Assembly: GCF_018342475.1 (NCBI RefSeq)
Contig: NZ_JAEMUD010000001.1
Span: 806,001 to 870,000 of the forward strand
DNA length: 64,000 nt
Reading direction: 5' to 3'
Source: Parachlamydia sp. AcF125
Lineage (GTDB): Bacteria; Chlamydiota; Chlamydiia; Chlamydiales; Parachlamydiaceae
Shown here one piece after another: positions 44,536 to 53,455 of the stretch; positions within the stretch are counted from its first letter, which is position 1; each line of letters begins with the position of its first letter. Under the pieces are notes generated by a model. It worked only from the letters and a program-made list of their open reading frames with translations. It was not told the DNA's origin and ran no database searches. The translations under genes and the position numbers were made by a program.

Positions 44536-45876
44536 TTAGCTTCCAAAGTCGTCTAGAACGATATTTTTGCGCGGTACGCCATAATCATCGAGTAGTTTCA
44601 ACACGCTGATGTTGTGCATGGGAGGGCCGCAAACATAAAATAAACATTCTTCAGGGCTTTCCATTTTACTGAGCTGTCCCAGCTCAAAAGCTTTAAAAAG
44701 GTAATTCGTTTTAATCGGGTCTTCTTTGGGCCACCCTGCCGAAAGATCTTCTGGTAGAGGCTCCGATAAGACAAGATGATAAGCGAAGTTAGGATACTTT
44801 TGAGCAAGCTCTTCATATTCTTTTTGGTAAATATTTTCTTTCAGGGAACGTGCTCCGTACCACATGGAAACCTTTCTTTGAGTATTTTCCGTATGAAACA
44901 TATGGAGAATGTGACTGCGTCCAAAAGAGGATCCTGCACCACCGATTAAGAAAACAAGTTCTCGATTATCGTTAATCATAAAAGACTCCCCATAGGGCCC
45001 AGACAAGCGAACTTCATCCCCCGGCTTTAAACCAAACGTATAAGAAGAACAAATGCCCCACGGAATGGAATCCGAAATTTTTCCTCCCACAAAAGGAGGG
45101 GTGGCAATTCGAATGTTAAACATGAGCTTTCTCCCTTCGGCAGGATAAGAGGCCATGGAGTAAGCCCGGATAATTTCATTCGAGCCGCTAGGCAAATGAC
45201 TAAAATCAAGGGTTTTATCAAATAAATTGAATTTTTCCCAGTCGGCATAGAATAGAGGATCCATCGTCTCTTTCCAGTCGGTGGTGTTGGTCTTAAAGGG
45301 GGGAACGTGAAATTGTAAATAGCCTCCAGACTTATAGGGGACCTCCTCTCCTGCTGGGATTTCAACTACCAGTTCCTTAATAAAGGTCGCTACATTTTTA
45401 TTGCTTACAACTTTGGCTTTCCACTCTTTGACAGCCAAAGAATGCTCATCTACTAGAATATGTAGATCATGCTTTACTTTAGCTTGGCAAGAAAGCCTCC
45501 AGCCTTCTTTGAGTTCTCTTTTATTAAAGGTTCCTCGATCTGTTTCTAAAGGTTCATCCGCTCCTTCTACAATGCGCACGCGACACTGTTTGCAGGTGGC
45601 TTTACCGCCACAAGGGGAGGGGACAGGGATCCCATTAGAAGAAAGGGCTTGGAGCAAAGTGGAGCCGCTAAGGACATGTTTGGTCAAATCAGAGTCACTA
45701 TTGACTTTGATCTCACATTCTTCGCTAGCGACAAACTTGGCTTTGGTAAAAAGAATCAAGGAGGTTAGGCTTACCCCGATCAAAACGAAAGCGGCAATGG
45801 CGTAGAGCGATAAAAAGGGATCGATGCCAAGAATGTTGGCTGCTAAGGCCAAAGATAAATGACTCAAGTTAAACAT
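44536..45876 (-). CDS. nqrF: Na+-translocating NADH:quinone reductase subunit F
   Basis: 446 residues. N-terminal membrane helix (about 22-44), then a 2Fe-2S ferredoxin domain with Cys89, Cys95, Cys98 and Cys130 (CGGKATCKQC). The FAD domain has RAYSMASYP near 240; the NADH domain has VFLIGGAGSSFGRSHI near 315 and FYVCGPPMHN near 420. It is the NADH-oxidising subunit of the Na+ pump. In Chlamydia nqrF is also separate from nqrABCDE, as I recall. Shine-Dalgarno CGGAG. The upstream gene on the same strand is 100 bases away. Confidence 0.96.
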   Translation of the reverse strand: MFNLSHLSLALAANILGIDPFLSLYAIAAFVLIGVSLTSLILFTKAKFVASEECEIKVNSDSDLTKHVLSGSTLLQALSSNGIPVPSPCGGKATCKQCRVRIVEGADEPLETDRGTFNKRELKEGWRLSCQAKVKHDLHILVDEHSLAVKEWKAKVVSNKNVATFIKELVVEIPAGEEVPYKSGGYLQFHVPPFKTNTTDWKETMDPLFYADWEKFNLFDKTLDFSHLPSGSNEIIRAYSMASYPAEGRKLMFNIRIATPPFVGGKISDSIPWGICSSYTFGLKPGDEVRLSGPYGESFMINDNRELVFLIGGAGSSFGRSHILHMFHTENTQRKVSMWYGARSLKENIYQKEYEELAQKYPNFAYHLVLSEPLPEDLSAGWPKEDPIKTNYLFKAFELGQLSKMESPEECLFYVCGPPMHNISVLKLLDDYGVPRKNIVLDDFGS

Positions 45877-45977
45877 AGCTCCGTGAGAAAGTTAGGGCCT
45901 ATCCATTTGTTTGTAATTTTGAACCATAGCTTGCAAGACTTTTTTCTCTCAAGAAAATAACAGCGGTCCCAAGTCTT

Positions 45978-46457
45978 CTATTCTTTGTAGGCAAACGCCG
46001 GATGGATGATTGCCGCGGAAAGTTCTTTGATAATTAAAGCGGTGCGAAGTGCAGGAAAAGCAATAACAGCAAGGAAATCTTCCAGCAAAGTGGGGCAGCT
46101 TTCACGTAATTGTGTCCAATGCCTTTTCATCACTTGAACGAAAGAGTCTGTTTGTTTGGAGGTGACATAGCGACCCCAGTATTTTTTTATGGTGGTAGCG
46201 TAAGAGCCAGTTTGACCGCGGAAGGGATCTCGATAAGCATGTTCAAGAGCCGTGAAGAAGTTTTTTGCAAAGTGAGCGACTAAAAAAGCGAAAGAACCCG
46301 GGGCTCCTATGCAGTGGACAAAGCACTTTTCTAAAGCTTCGGTTCGTAATTTATGATCAAAGAAATCCACTTTAGCTACCGGTTTGCGGCAAAATGTTTT
46401 ATTCCATTCATTTTTAAAAGCAGAAGTTGCATGATAAGCGCCAATATCAATATTCAT
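45978..46457 (-). CDS. Hypothetical protein upstream of nqrF
   Basis: 159 residues, no recognised family. GGGAGG lies five bases before the ATG. The protein is basic, with an aromatic-rich middle (FLVAHFAKNFFTALEHAYRD) and hydrophobic C-terminal helices (FLAVIAFPALRTALIIKELS) that could associate with a membrane. It is divergent to the Dus gene. It is probably a chlamydia-specific protein; this is an inference from failing to match wider families. Confidence 0.7.
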   Translation of the reverse strand: MNIDIGAYHATSAFKNEWNKTFCRKPVAKVDFFDHKLRTEALEKCFVHCIGAPGSFAFLVAHFAKNFFTALEHAYRDPFRGQTGSYATTIKKYWGRYVTSKQTDSFVQVMKRHWTQLRESCPTLLEDFLAVIAFPALRTALIIKELSAAIIHPAFAYKE

Positions 46458-46598
46458 AAAAACCTCCCTGGTTGAAAATTAGGTGTACTTAGTCCCACCT
46501 TATTCAGTATCATAGATAACCAGCTGTTTTTTCAAAGCATTTTTTTTGTAAAACAAATTGAAGACATTCATAATCAGCAGCTAAAAGGAAAATAAAAA

Positions 46599-47570
46599 GT
46601 GAATTTACTTCCAAAAGGAATAGGAGGCTGTCCCTATCTTTTTTTAGCCCCCATGGAGGGATTGGGAGACCGCCCTTTTCGCAAAGCCCTCTCTAAAATA
46701 GGAGGATTCGACGAAGCTTGCACCGAATTTCTTCGAGTGCCCTCTAATGCACATGTCGCAAGCTTAGCAAAACAATATCAAAAAGAAGACACCTTTCCCA
46801 TTCCGCAAGCGGTGCAAATTATGGGATCCCATCCAGAGCTTATGGGAGCAATGGCGCAAGAACTTGCCAAAAAAGGCGCTCCTCGCATCGATTTGAACTG
46901 TGGGTGTCCTTCTAACACGGTGACTGGCCGAGGTGCCGGATCAAGTCTTTTAAAGAATCCTTCCCAATTATATCAAATTGCAAAGACGATGGTCGAGGCG
47001 GTCTCTGTTCCTGTCACGGCTAAATTGCGCTCAGGATATGAAGACATTTCTTTATTTAGGGAAAACCTTCTTGCCGCCCAAGAGAGCGGTGTAAAGTTTG
47101 TGACTTTGCATCCTAGGACAAAAGCAGAAGGTTATGCCCCACCTGCTCGATGGGATTTAATCGCAGAGGCTAAAACAATCCTTAAAATTCCCGTAGTGGG
47201 GAATGGGGACATTTTAAAAGTAGAAGATGCCGTGAGGATGTTAAAAGAGACAGGATGTGATGCTTTAATGATCGGGAGGGGCAGCGTCATCAACCCTTGG
47301 ATTTTTCATCATATTCGTGCCTTTTTTGCAGGTGAGACCTATGTCCCTGAAAAAAACGCCCTCCAAAATTTTGTGAGAAATTTTTGGGAGACGATGGTAG
47401 AAACAGGGATGCCCATTTCCACGCAACTTAATAAATTGAAACAACTGATGAGTTTTCTCTTTAAAGCAAATGCACCTCTTTTAGAAAAAAGAGGAGAGAT
47501 GCTTTCAAAAAGATGTTCAAACCCCGCTGAATTTCTTGCATTTGTTTTTCCTATATTGCAAGAAGGATAG
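46599..47570 (+). CDS. tRNA-dihydrouridine synthase
   Basis: 323 residues, GTG start with AAAAGGA nine bases upstream. FMN-binding TIM barrel: LAPMEGLGDRPFRKAL near the N-terminus, the active-site loop DLNCGCPSNTVTGRGAGSSL with the catalytic Cys near 106, VTAKLRSGY, TLHPRTKAEGY, VGNGDI and MIGRGSVINPWIF. It reduces uridine to dihydrouridine in tRNA D-loops; DusB/DusA subtype is not decided. The methyltransferase gene follows after 22 bases with its own AAGGAG. Confidence 0.92.
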   Translation: MNLLPKGIGGCPYLFLAPMEGLGDRPFRKALSKIGGFDEACTEFLRVPSNAHVASLAKQYQKEDTFPIPQAVQIMGSHPELMGAMAQELAKKGAPRIDLNCGCPSNTVTGRGAGSSLLKNPSQLYQIAKTMVEAVSVPVTAKLRSGYEDISLFRENLLAAQESGVKFVTLHPRTKAEGYAPPARWDLIAEAKTILKIPVVGNGDILKVEDAVRMLKETGCDALMIGRGSVINPWIFHHIRAFFAGETYVPEKNALQNFVRNFWETMVETGMPISTQLNKLKQLMSFLFKANAPLLEKRGEMLSKRCSNPAEFLAFVFPILQEG

Positions 47571-47592
47571 AAAAGATGCAAAGGAGCAAAAC

Positions 47593-48264
47593 ATGCAGGA
47601 TTGGGAAAGGGCCTATCAAGAACTTCCTGGAGAAGCCTATTTGCAGGTATTAGAAAAAATTCATGCCACCTTGAAACCAAAAACCTATTTAGAGATAGGC
47701 GTTCAATATGGATTTAGCTTTAGCCTGGCCAGACCCGGCACTTTTGCTGTGGGGGTAGATCCCCATCCTTGCATTCAAACTGATCTTCAAGCCTGGTCGC
47801 GCGTTTATCGGCAGACGAGTGAAGCTTTTTTTATTTCTTATCCAGGCGATCCCTTTGATTTGATTTTCATTGATGGGTTGCATCAATATGAAGCCGTAGT
47901 GGATGACTTTTGCAATGCTGAGCAGTGTTGCACTTCAAAATCTGTGATCTTAATTCACGATACCATTCCTTTAAGCGCCGAAACTTCTAAAAAAGATTTT
48001 AGCCCTGGATTTTGGACGGGGGATGTATGGAAAATTGTGCCAACCCTGCTTCAAGCGCGTCCCGATTTAGCTGTATTTACTATTGCCTGTCCTCCCAGCG
48101 GGTTAACCGTGATCAAGGGTTTTGGAAAACAGGAGGGAATCTGTCCCCAAGTGATTGAGCAATTTCGCAATCAAGCATATGCGTGGGTGGCACCTCAAAA
48201 AAAATCTGCTTTAAACCTTGTGGAAAATAAACCAGAAGCATGGATGCCTTTTTTATTAAAGTAA
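47593..48264 (+). CDS. Class I SAM-dependent methyltransferase (Methyltransf_24-like)
   Basis: 223 residues from the ATG at 47593, which has AAAGGAG six bases upstream; an earlier in-frame start at 47536 would overlap the Dus gene. SAM-binding motif YLEIGVQYGFSFSLA near 39-53, AVGVDPHPCIQ near 60, the DLIFIDGLHQYEAVVDDF segment near 95 and VILIHDTIP near 120, typical of the metal-using O-methyltransferase-like family 24. The substrate is unknown; such genes often modify surface sugars. Probably co-transcribed with the Dus gene. Confidence 0.82.
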   Translation: MQDWERAYQELPGEAYLQVLEKIHATLKPKTYLEIGVQYGFSFSLARPGTFAVGVDPHPCIQTDLQAWSRVYRQTSEAFFISYPGDPFDLIFIDGLHQYEAVVDDFCNAEQCCTSKSVILIHDTIPLSAETSKKDFSPGFWTGDVWKIVPTLLQARPDLAVFTIACPPSGLTVIKGFGKQEGICPQVIEQFRNQAYAWVAPQKKSALNLVENKPEAWMPFLLK

Positions 48265-48343
48265 GAAAGTTTCTAAAATATTTTGACGTTTAAAATTCAA
48301 TCCTCTAAATATTTTGGTTTAGGACCTAAACACGGGGATTAGT

Positions 48344-50137
48344 ATGCACAATTTTTTCAAGTTTTTGCTTTTTACGACGTGCCTTTTTGGACAGATAAGC
48401 GCGAGTTTATATGGTGAGCATTCTAAAGGAAGAACTCAAAATAACTTTATCCCGAACTTTAAGGTGGGAATTAGTCCCCGCTCCCTGACACAAGAGGCCG
48501 CAGTGGCATTTGTAGGTGAAGTTGGGCGGCGCAACTACCGCGCAAATGGGACGTTGGGTTGGCTATGGGGAAATCAAAGTCGTTTTAAATTTTCCGCAGA
48601 ATTCCTAAGCCAAAAATTGGGTTATCGTTTTTCAACCGGCAAGCAAGACCGTTGGATGCATCAATATGCGGTGGGGGCTGAGTATCAGCACGATTTTTAC
48701 CACCCTCTTTTATCTAGCGGGGAGATTGGGCTCTATTACTCTTATGCCCCCAGTCGCAAATTAGGACATAAGGTGCGCGATGATTTTCTTTATTCACGCC
48801 GTATCGCCGGTTCAGATAGCTATGGCGGGTCATTGGGAGCTACCGTGACCCCATGGCGTTCCGGAAGTTTGCATATAGATGCGGATTATGATTCTGTAAG
48901 ATATCGTACAAGATATAAATCTAAAAAACGGGTCTCAGGCTTTGGTGGAAGCCTTAATTACCATCAGGATCTATCCTACAATTTTTTCTTAGACCTCTTA
49001 GGAGAGTTTAAGCGTCCCTATAATTATGGAAGAGCTCGCCTTGGCTGGCATCATCCTAATTGGGCAGGCTTAGTTGTGGGACTATTTGGTGCGCATACGC
49101 GCGGTAAATCCCGCCTCCCCAGCCATACCACGGCAGGATTGGAGCTAACGTACGCGTTTGGGGAGCGTGCAGAATCCTCTGATGCATGTGTTCCTTGTTA
49201 TTGCGAACCTGCTTTAGCCTCATGGGTGAGCACTCCAGCAGTGTATATGCCCCAAGTGTTGGCAATCGCCGAAGAAAAAAGAAAAAAAATAACTCCTTGC
49301 CAAGTTTTAACTAGCTCCCCTATTCCTGATGCAAGTTTTACAGGTTCGGCGGCTTATACTCTTGATATCAGCCCTTATTTTAGCGATCCGAGCGAAGCTT
49401 CTTTAACCTTTAGCGCAACAGGGCTGCCTCTAAATGCCTCCCTTGATGCTAAGACAGGAGTGATTTCGGGAACCGGCCTACACAATAATCAATCTTATTC
49501 TGTCACTATTACAGCCAAATCTGCAGATGCTTGTGCAAGCGTAAGCCAAACATTTACCTTGAATTTTCCTTGTGAAGCTTTAGAGAGCACGCCTATTTCT
49601 GATGTACAGTTTATCGGAACAGGATCCTATTCCCTGAATGTGAGTTCTCATTTTAGTGACCCAGCTGGGGCGCCTTTAACTTTTAGTGCTTCGGGGTTGC
49701 CTACAGGTTCTACGATTGATGAAACCTCGGGTCTCATTTCAGGCCCTAACTTACATGATAACCAGAATTATGCTGTCACCGTGACAGCCAATGCTGCTGA
49801 AGCTTGTGAGAGTGTAAGTCAATCCTTCACTATCACTTTTCCATGCAGCCCTCCCACCTCCACTCCGTTTACAGCCCCTATAGAGGTTGGAACAATAGTA
49901 GGGCGCCCTTATACCGTGACTACATTGAGTGATCACTTTTCTACTGATCCGGCTTTCCCGTTTACCTATATGCTCACAGGATTACCCGAAGGCTCTGATT
50001 TTGATCCCACTACTGGGGTGATTTCAGGGGTTGGAGTTGCTCCTGTGAGTTCATTTACCGTCACTATTACAGGTACCACTGCCTGTGGAACAACAAGCCA
50101 GACTTTCGAATTGGTATTCATTAGAACGTCACGATAG
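48344..50137 (+). CDS. Exported protein: beta-barrel-like N-terminus and three Ig-like repeats
   Basis: 597 residues. Signal peptide MHNFFKFLLFTTCLFGQISA. Residues 25-275 alternate polar and aromatic residues as in an outer-membrane barrel (YRANGTLGWLWGNQSRFKFS, SYNFFLDLLGEFKRPYNYGR). A Cys-rich link follows (CVPCYCE). The rest is three repeats of about 92 residues (near 318, 408 and 500), each with LTFSATGLP, then a short gap and TGVISG, and Cys near the ends: the putative Ig (He_PIG) type. Barrel first, then extracellular Ig passenger, is the order of inverse autotransporters (intimin-like). The surface location is inferred. Followed by a strong terminator. Confidence 0.68.
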   Translation: MHNFFKFLLFTTCLFGQISASLYGEHSKGRTQNNFIPNFKVGISPRSLTQEAAVAFVGEVGRRNYRANGTLGWLWGNQSRFKFSAEFLSQKLGYRFSTGKQDRWMHQYAVGAEYQHDFYHPLLSSGEIGLYYSYAPSRKLGHKVRDDFLYSRRIAGSDSYGGSLGATVTPWRSGSLHIDADYDSVRYRTRYKSKKRVSGFGGSLNYHQDLSYNFFLDLLGEFKRPYNYGRARLGWHHPNWAGLVVGLFGAHTRGKSRLPSHTTAGLELTYAFGERAESSDACVPCYCEPALASWVSTPAVYMPQVLAIAEEKRKKITPCQVLTSSPIPDASFTGSAAYTLDISPYFSDPSEASLTFSATGLPLNASLDAKTGVISGTGLHNNQSYSVTITAKSADACASVSQTFTLNFPCEALESTPISDVQFIGTGSYSLNVSSHFSDPAGAPLTFSASGLPTGSTIDETSGLISGPNLHDNQNYAVTVTANAAEACESVSQSFTITFPCSPPTSTPFTAPIEVGTIVGRPYTVTTLSDHFSTDPAFPFTYMLTGLPEGSDFDPTTGVISGVGVAPVSSFTVTITGTTACGTTSQTFELVFIRTSR

Positions 50138-50154
50138 AAACCATTTTTTCTGAA

Positions 50155-50188
50155 GCAAAAGGCTCACAAGGTGAGCCTTTTGCTTTTT
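50155..50188 (+). terminator. Rho-independent terminator after the Ig-repeat protein
   Basis: Perfect 13-bp stem GCAAAAGGCTCAC / GTGAGCCTTTTGC with loop AAG (50155-50183), followed by five T residues. The stem lies 18 bases past the stop. Confidence 0.95.
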
Positions 50189-50869
50189 GGAATAAAACTG
50201 ATTTTAAGTTAGCATGCTGTGCGAAGACAACACTTGGAAAGAGAAGAGATGAATATCGGGATTGTGAGAACAGGGGAGAGGAGGGCATCCTATCGCGGTA
50301 ATCCTTTTTAGAGAAGAGCCTAACGTAAAACTCCACGAAAAATTAAGCCAGCCTTTTCAAGGCTTGTTATTGTGGTTCGTAGGGGATAGGGAAGTGACTG
50401 GGCTCCTTTAGAAGAGCTTTTAGAATGGCCTTCTTGTTTTGGTTGAATTAACCGAAGATGATGAAGCCTATCTGGCTTGCTGTTTTATTGTAAGATATTG
50501 AGAAGCTCCTAAACAGTGACAGCGACAAGTACCATTCCTTTTTGCCCAGAGCCAATCCAAACATTTTACAGGGATGATAAATAGATAGACGCAAGCCTGC
50601 AATTCTGATACTCTGCTTCTTTGCGAGGAGGATGTTGCTAATTCTTCTCGGCCTCTAGATTTACATTTTGGACAGAATCGGTCCTCCAAGAATCTCTAAA
50701 CATTATAGGCTGTATAGCTTGCTGGGCTTTCGCGAGGCCTGATCAGCGGGACGGTTTGCTTCTATCTAATTGTGGGCTTGTTTGGTCTTCCATTTTAATA
50801 ATTGCTGGCCGATTAGAGTGTTTAGGGGTGCTCGCAGTTTTAACCCCTCATCCTTGGGAAAATCGGTCC
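50189..50869. other. Region between the terminator and the PrmA-like gene
   Basis: 680 bases without an intact gene. A coding-like string (LVELTEDDEAYLACCFIVR; about 50437-50497) is visible in one frame with stops on both sides and may be a remnant. No other structure was found. Confidence 0.45.
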
Positions 50870-51685
50870 ATGATCACATATCGCTTTTTTGTCAAATCTC
50901 ACGACTCGGTAGATGCAGCTTGGGAAGAACTAGTCCATTTTGGGGCTCATCCCCTTTATAGTGAAGAGACAGAAACCGGCAAAGAAGTCATTGCAGATTT
51001 AGGAAATGTGCCCTTTTTTGATTTTCCCTTTACCTCTTTACAAACGATTGGTGCTTTTGCCCCTATTCATTTCAATCCCATTGATTGGGAAGCGCAATGG
51101 GCCACACATGGACTCGATTATCGGGAGGGATGTGTGCATCTGGATCTTAATCGCCTAATTGAGGCTGAAAATTTGCCCATCGTTAGGCTTAAGCCAGGTC
51201 CTGGATTTGGAGATCTTTCTCATGCTTCCACACGTCTTGTTTTACGCTTAATGAAAGGCAAAGTGTATGATCAAGCTGTCTTAGATATTGGGTCAGGCAG
51301 CGGGGTTTTATCGTTGGCTGCCAGTATCATGGGTGCAAAGATTGTGTGGGGCATCGATATCGACCCACAAGCTGTTGAGCATGCAAAAAATAATCTTTTG
51401 CTTAATGCATGCACCGGAGAAATTTATTTTTCGGTCGATCCCCCTTTACAGCCTCTTCAGCAACAGCAAAAGGTACTTGTTTTAATGAACATGATTGCTT
51501 CCGAGCAAGCTATCGCTTGGGAAAGCCTTCAGCCCCTCCATCAGCTTCCAGGGGAAGCTCTTATTTCCGGTATCCTAATTGAGGGAAAAAAGGGTTATTT
51601 ACAACAGGCCAAAAAATGGGGGTGGAAGTTGTTAGGAGAAATCGAAGAAGAAGGCTGGCTAGGACTGCATTTTTTAAGAAAATGA
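50870..51685 (+). CDS. PrmA-like methyltransferase (ribosomal protein L11 type)
   Basis: 271 residues from the ATG at 50870; the frame stays open further upstream, but the similarity starts here. N-terminal L11-recognition-like part, then the SAM domain: PGPGFGDLSHASTRLVLRLM near 137, AVLDIGSGSGVLSLAASIMG near 165, GIDIDPQAVEHAKNNLLLNA near 195 and VLMNMIASEQ near 230. PrmA trimethylates L11, but the GTGxH motif of classical PrmA is GPGFG here, so substrate may differ. No strong Shine-Dalgarno. Nothing adjacent suggests a partner. Confidence 0.78.
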   Translation: MITYRFFVKSHDSVDAAWEELVHFGAHPLYSEETETGKEVIADLGNVPFFDFPFTSLQTIGAFAPIHFNPIDWEAQWATHGLDYREGCVHLDLNRLIEAENLPIVRLKPGPGFGDLSHASTRLVLRLMKGKVYDQAVLDIGSGSGVLSLAASIMGAKIVWGIDIDPQAVEHAKNNLLLNACTGEIYFSVDPPLQPLQQQQKVLVLMNMIASEQAIAWESLQPLHQLPGEALISGILIEGKKGYLQQAKKWGWKLLGEIEEEGWLGLHFLRK

Positions 51686-52008
51686 GGCTTTTATTCTCCT
51701 TTCTTTTCGGGAGCAACCAATTGCAAGTCATTCTTAGACAAGACATGTTTCTTCTCTGGTTGTCTTTTTCATTCGGCGAGCGTGCGAGTGGAACTCCTTT
51801 GCATACGTCAAACTTTGGTAGATAACACTAGTTCCTGCTGACGGGGTTCTTAAAATGTTCCTCAGCCGTTTATGGGGAAAGCCTTTGCATTGATATCCTA
51901 AATTTTACAATTTGCAAAAATTCTTGACTAAATGAGTTCTAGTAAATTAAACAGATGCTAATTTAAATGTTAGTCGCCTCTATTTTTTACTGTAAAAGGA
52001 GTCAAAAG
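51686..52008. other. Gap before the ankyrin gene
   Basis: 323 bases without a gene. TTGACT (51924-51929) is a good -35, but only a weak -10 (TTAAAC or TAAATT) follows at 14-17 bases. AAAAGGAG (51994-52001) sets the start of the next gene. Confidence 0.4.
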
Positions 52009-53361
52009 ATGCAAGTTTCTACACGATTTGATTACGATCCATTCTATCCAGTCATTCATTGCGACCTTATTAGAAATAAATTGAGCACGGAAATCGCAAA
52101 AATTGAAAAAGAAGTTTACCGTTTAAGAGGATTTATTGGGGCTTTTGATGAATCGATGCAAGAAAAAGCTGCCTTAACGACAGATGTAATGGGCGCTTAT
52201 CTAGAAGTTTTCAAAATGCCCGGTGAAGAAAAAGAGATACCAGAAATTCGAGAGCAAATTGATGCAAAAATAGAAGAAATTCGAGAAAGATGCTTGGAAA
52301 ATCATAGGGGAACATTGGCCGCTAGAGAAGTTGTCATCATAGAAGGGCGAAATGTTGAAATTAATGCTCACACTAAACCAGCTTTGGAAGAAGCTTTCCT
52401 GCAGAGATTGGAAGAAAAAATTTCCCAACTAAAAGAAGAGTTTCCCATAGATGAAACGACTGATCTAGAACAAATGTGTTGCCAAATTGAAGAAAAGTTT
52501 AGAAGGCATACAGAAATCTTTGAAAAACTTTTTGAGCGCAAGCAAGCTTTGACTGGACAAGGCTATGAATTTCAGGAAGCTTTAGAACCCAAGCTAGCTG
52601 CCTTAAAAGCCGCCAAACAAGAGTTAAAAAAAGGCTTAAAAGTGTCCAATGTCTTTATAGCCTGCCAACTAGGGGTAGTGGACTATCTTGAACAAGAGGT
52701 TAGCAAGCAATGGTTATGGGAGCGCAAAAGCTTTGTTAATAAGATTTCTGAGGTTGGCTTTTCTCTTTTACACTATGCGGCTTATCATGATCGCCCGAAA
52801 GTTGTGCAATTTTTAATCCAGAAGGGGGCGGATGTCACTGCACGAGATAAAGAAGGTTATTTACCGCTACACTGGGCTGCTGCGCAAGGCTCTGTCAAAG
52901 TGGTGAAATTATTGCTTACACGTCATCCTGCATCTATTGACGCCAAAGGAATGTTTGATCGTACTCCTTTGCATCGCGCAGTCTTTAATGGCAAAAATGG
53001 AGCTGTTAATCTTTTAATTAAAGAAGGAGCCAATCTTAATGCGCAAACGAGTGAAGAAAATCACTTACAAACGCCGCTTCATTTTGCGGTTTTGCAAGGA
53101 AATATGGGGATGGTAGCCACCTTAACCCAATATCCACACCTTGACATCCGGATTGCAGATAGCCAGGGGAGGACGCCCGTGCATTATGCTATTGAAAACG
53201 GGGTATTGAGCGTCCTGCTCCTTTTGTTAACTCATTCCAGCTGGCAAAAAGTTGCTTTGCATAAAGATGCCGTATTTTTAGAAAGTCTTTTAAAGGTTGT
53301 GCCTAAGCGAAATGAGGAAGAAATAAGAGCGCAATTGCTTTTGCACTTTCCCCAAAAATAA
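52009..53361 (+). CDS. Coiled-coil and ankyrin-repeat protein
   Basis: 450 residues from the ATG at 52009 with AAAAGGAG seven bases upstream; an ATG 14 codons earlier is less likely. Residues 1-215 are charged and helical with coiled-coil character (RLEEKISQLKEEF, KLAALKAAKQELKKGL). Then five ankyrin units at about 245-420 (SLLHYAAYHDRPKVVQFLIQ, YLPLHWAAAQGSVKVVKLLL, RTPLHRAVFNGKNGAVNLLI, QTPLHFAVLQGNMGMVATL, RTPVHYAIENGVLSVLLLLL). Ankyrin repeats bind proteins and are common in effectors of amoebal symbionts. No signal peptide. The giant gene starts 95 bases later, so the two may be co-transcribed. Confidence 0.85.
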   Translation: MQVSTRFDYDPFYPVIHCDLIRNKLSTEIAKIEKEVYRLRGFIGAFDESMQEKAALTTDVMGAYLEVFKMPGEEKEIPEIREQIDAKIEEIRERCLENHRGTLAAREVVIIEGRNVEINAHTKPALEEAFLQRLEEKISQLKEEFPIDETTDLEQMCCQIEEKFRRHTEIFEKLFERKQALTGQGYEFQEALEPKLAALKAAKQELKKGLKVSNVFIACQLGVVDYLEQEVSKQWLWERKSFVNKISEVGFSLLHYAAYHDRPKVVQFLIQKGADVTARDKEGYLPLHWAAAQGSVKVVKLLLTRHPASIDAKGMFDRTPLHRAVFNGKNGAVNLLIKEGANLNAQTSEENHLQTPLHFAVLQGNMGMVATLTQYPHLDIRIADSQGRTPVHYAIENGVLSVLLLLLTHSSWQKVALHKDAVFLESLLKVVPKRNEEEIRAQLLLHFPQK

Positions 53362-53455
53362 AGGTAATGATTCTTTGATTTAAAATATCGGCAAAAAACG
53401 GCAATTTTTTAGGAAGTTTGCTTAAAAGGTTTACTTAGATAAAGCAGGGAGCCAA

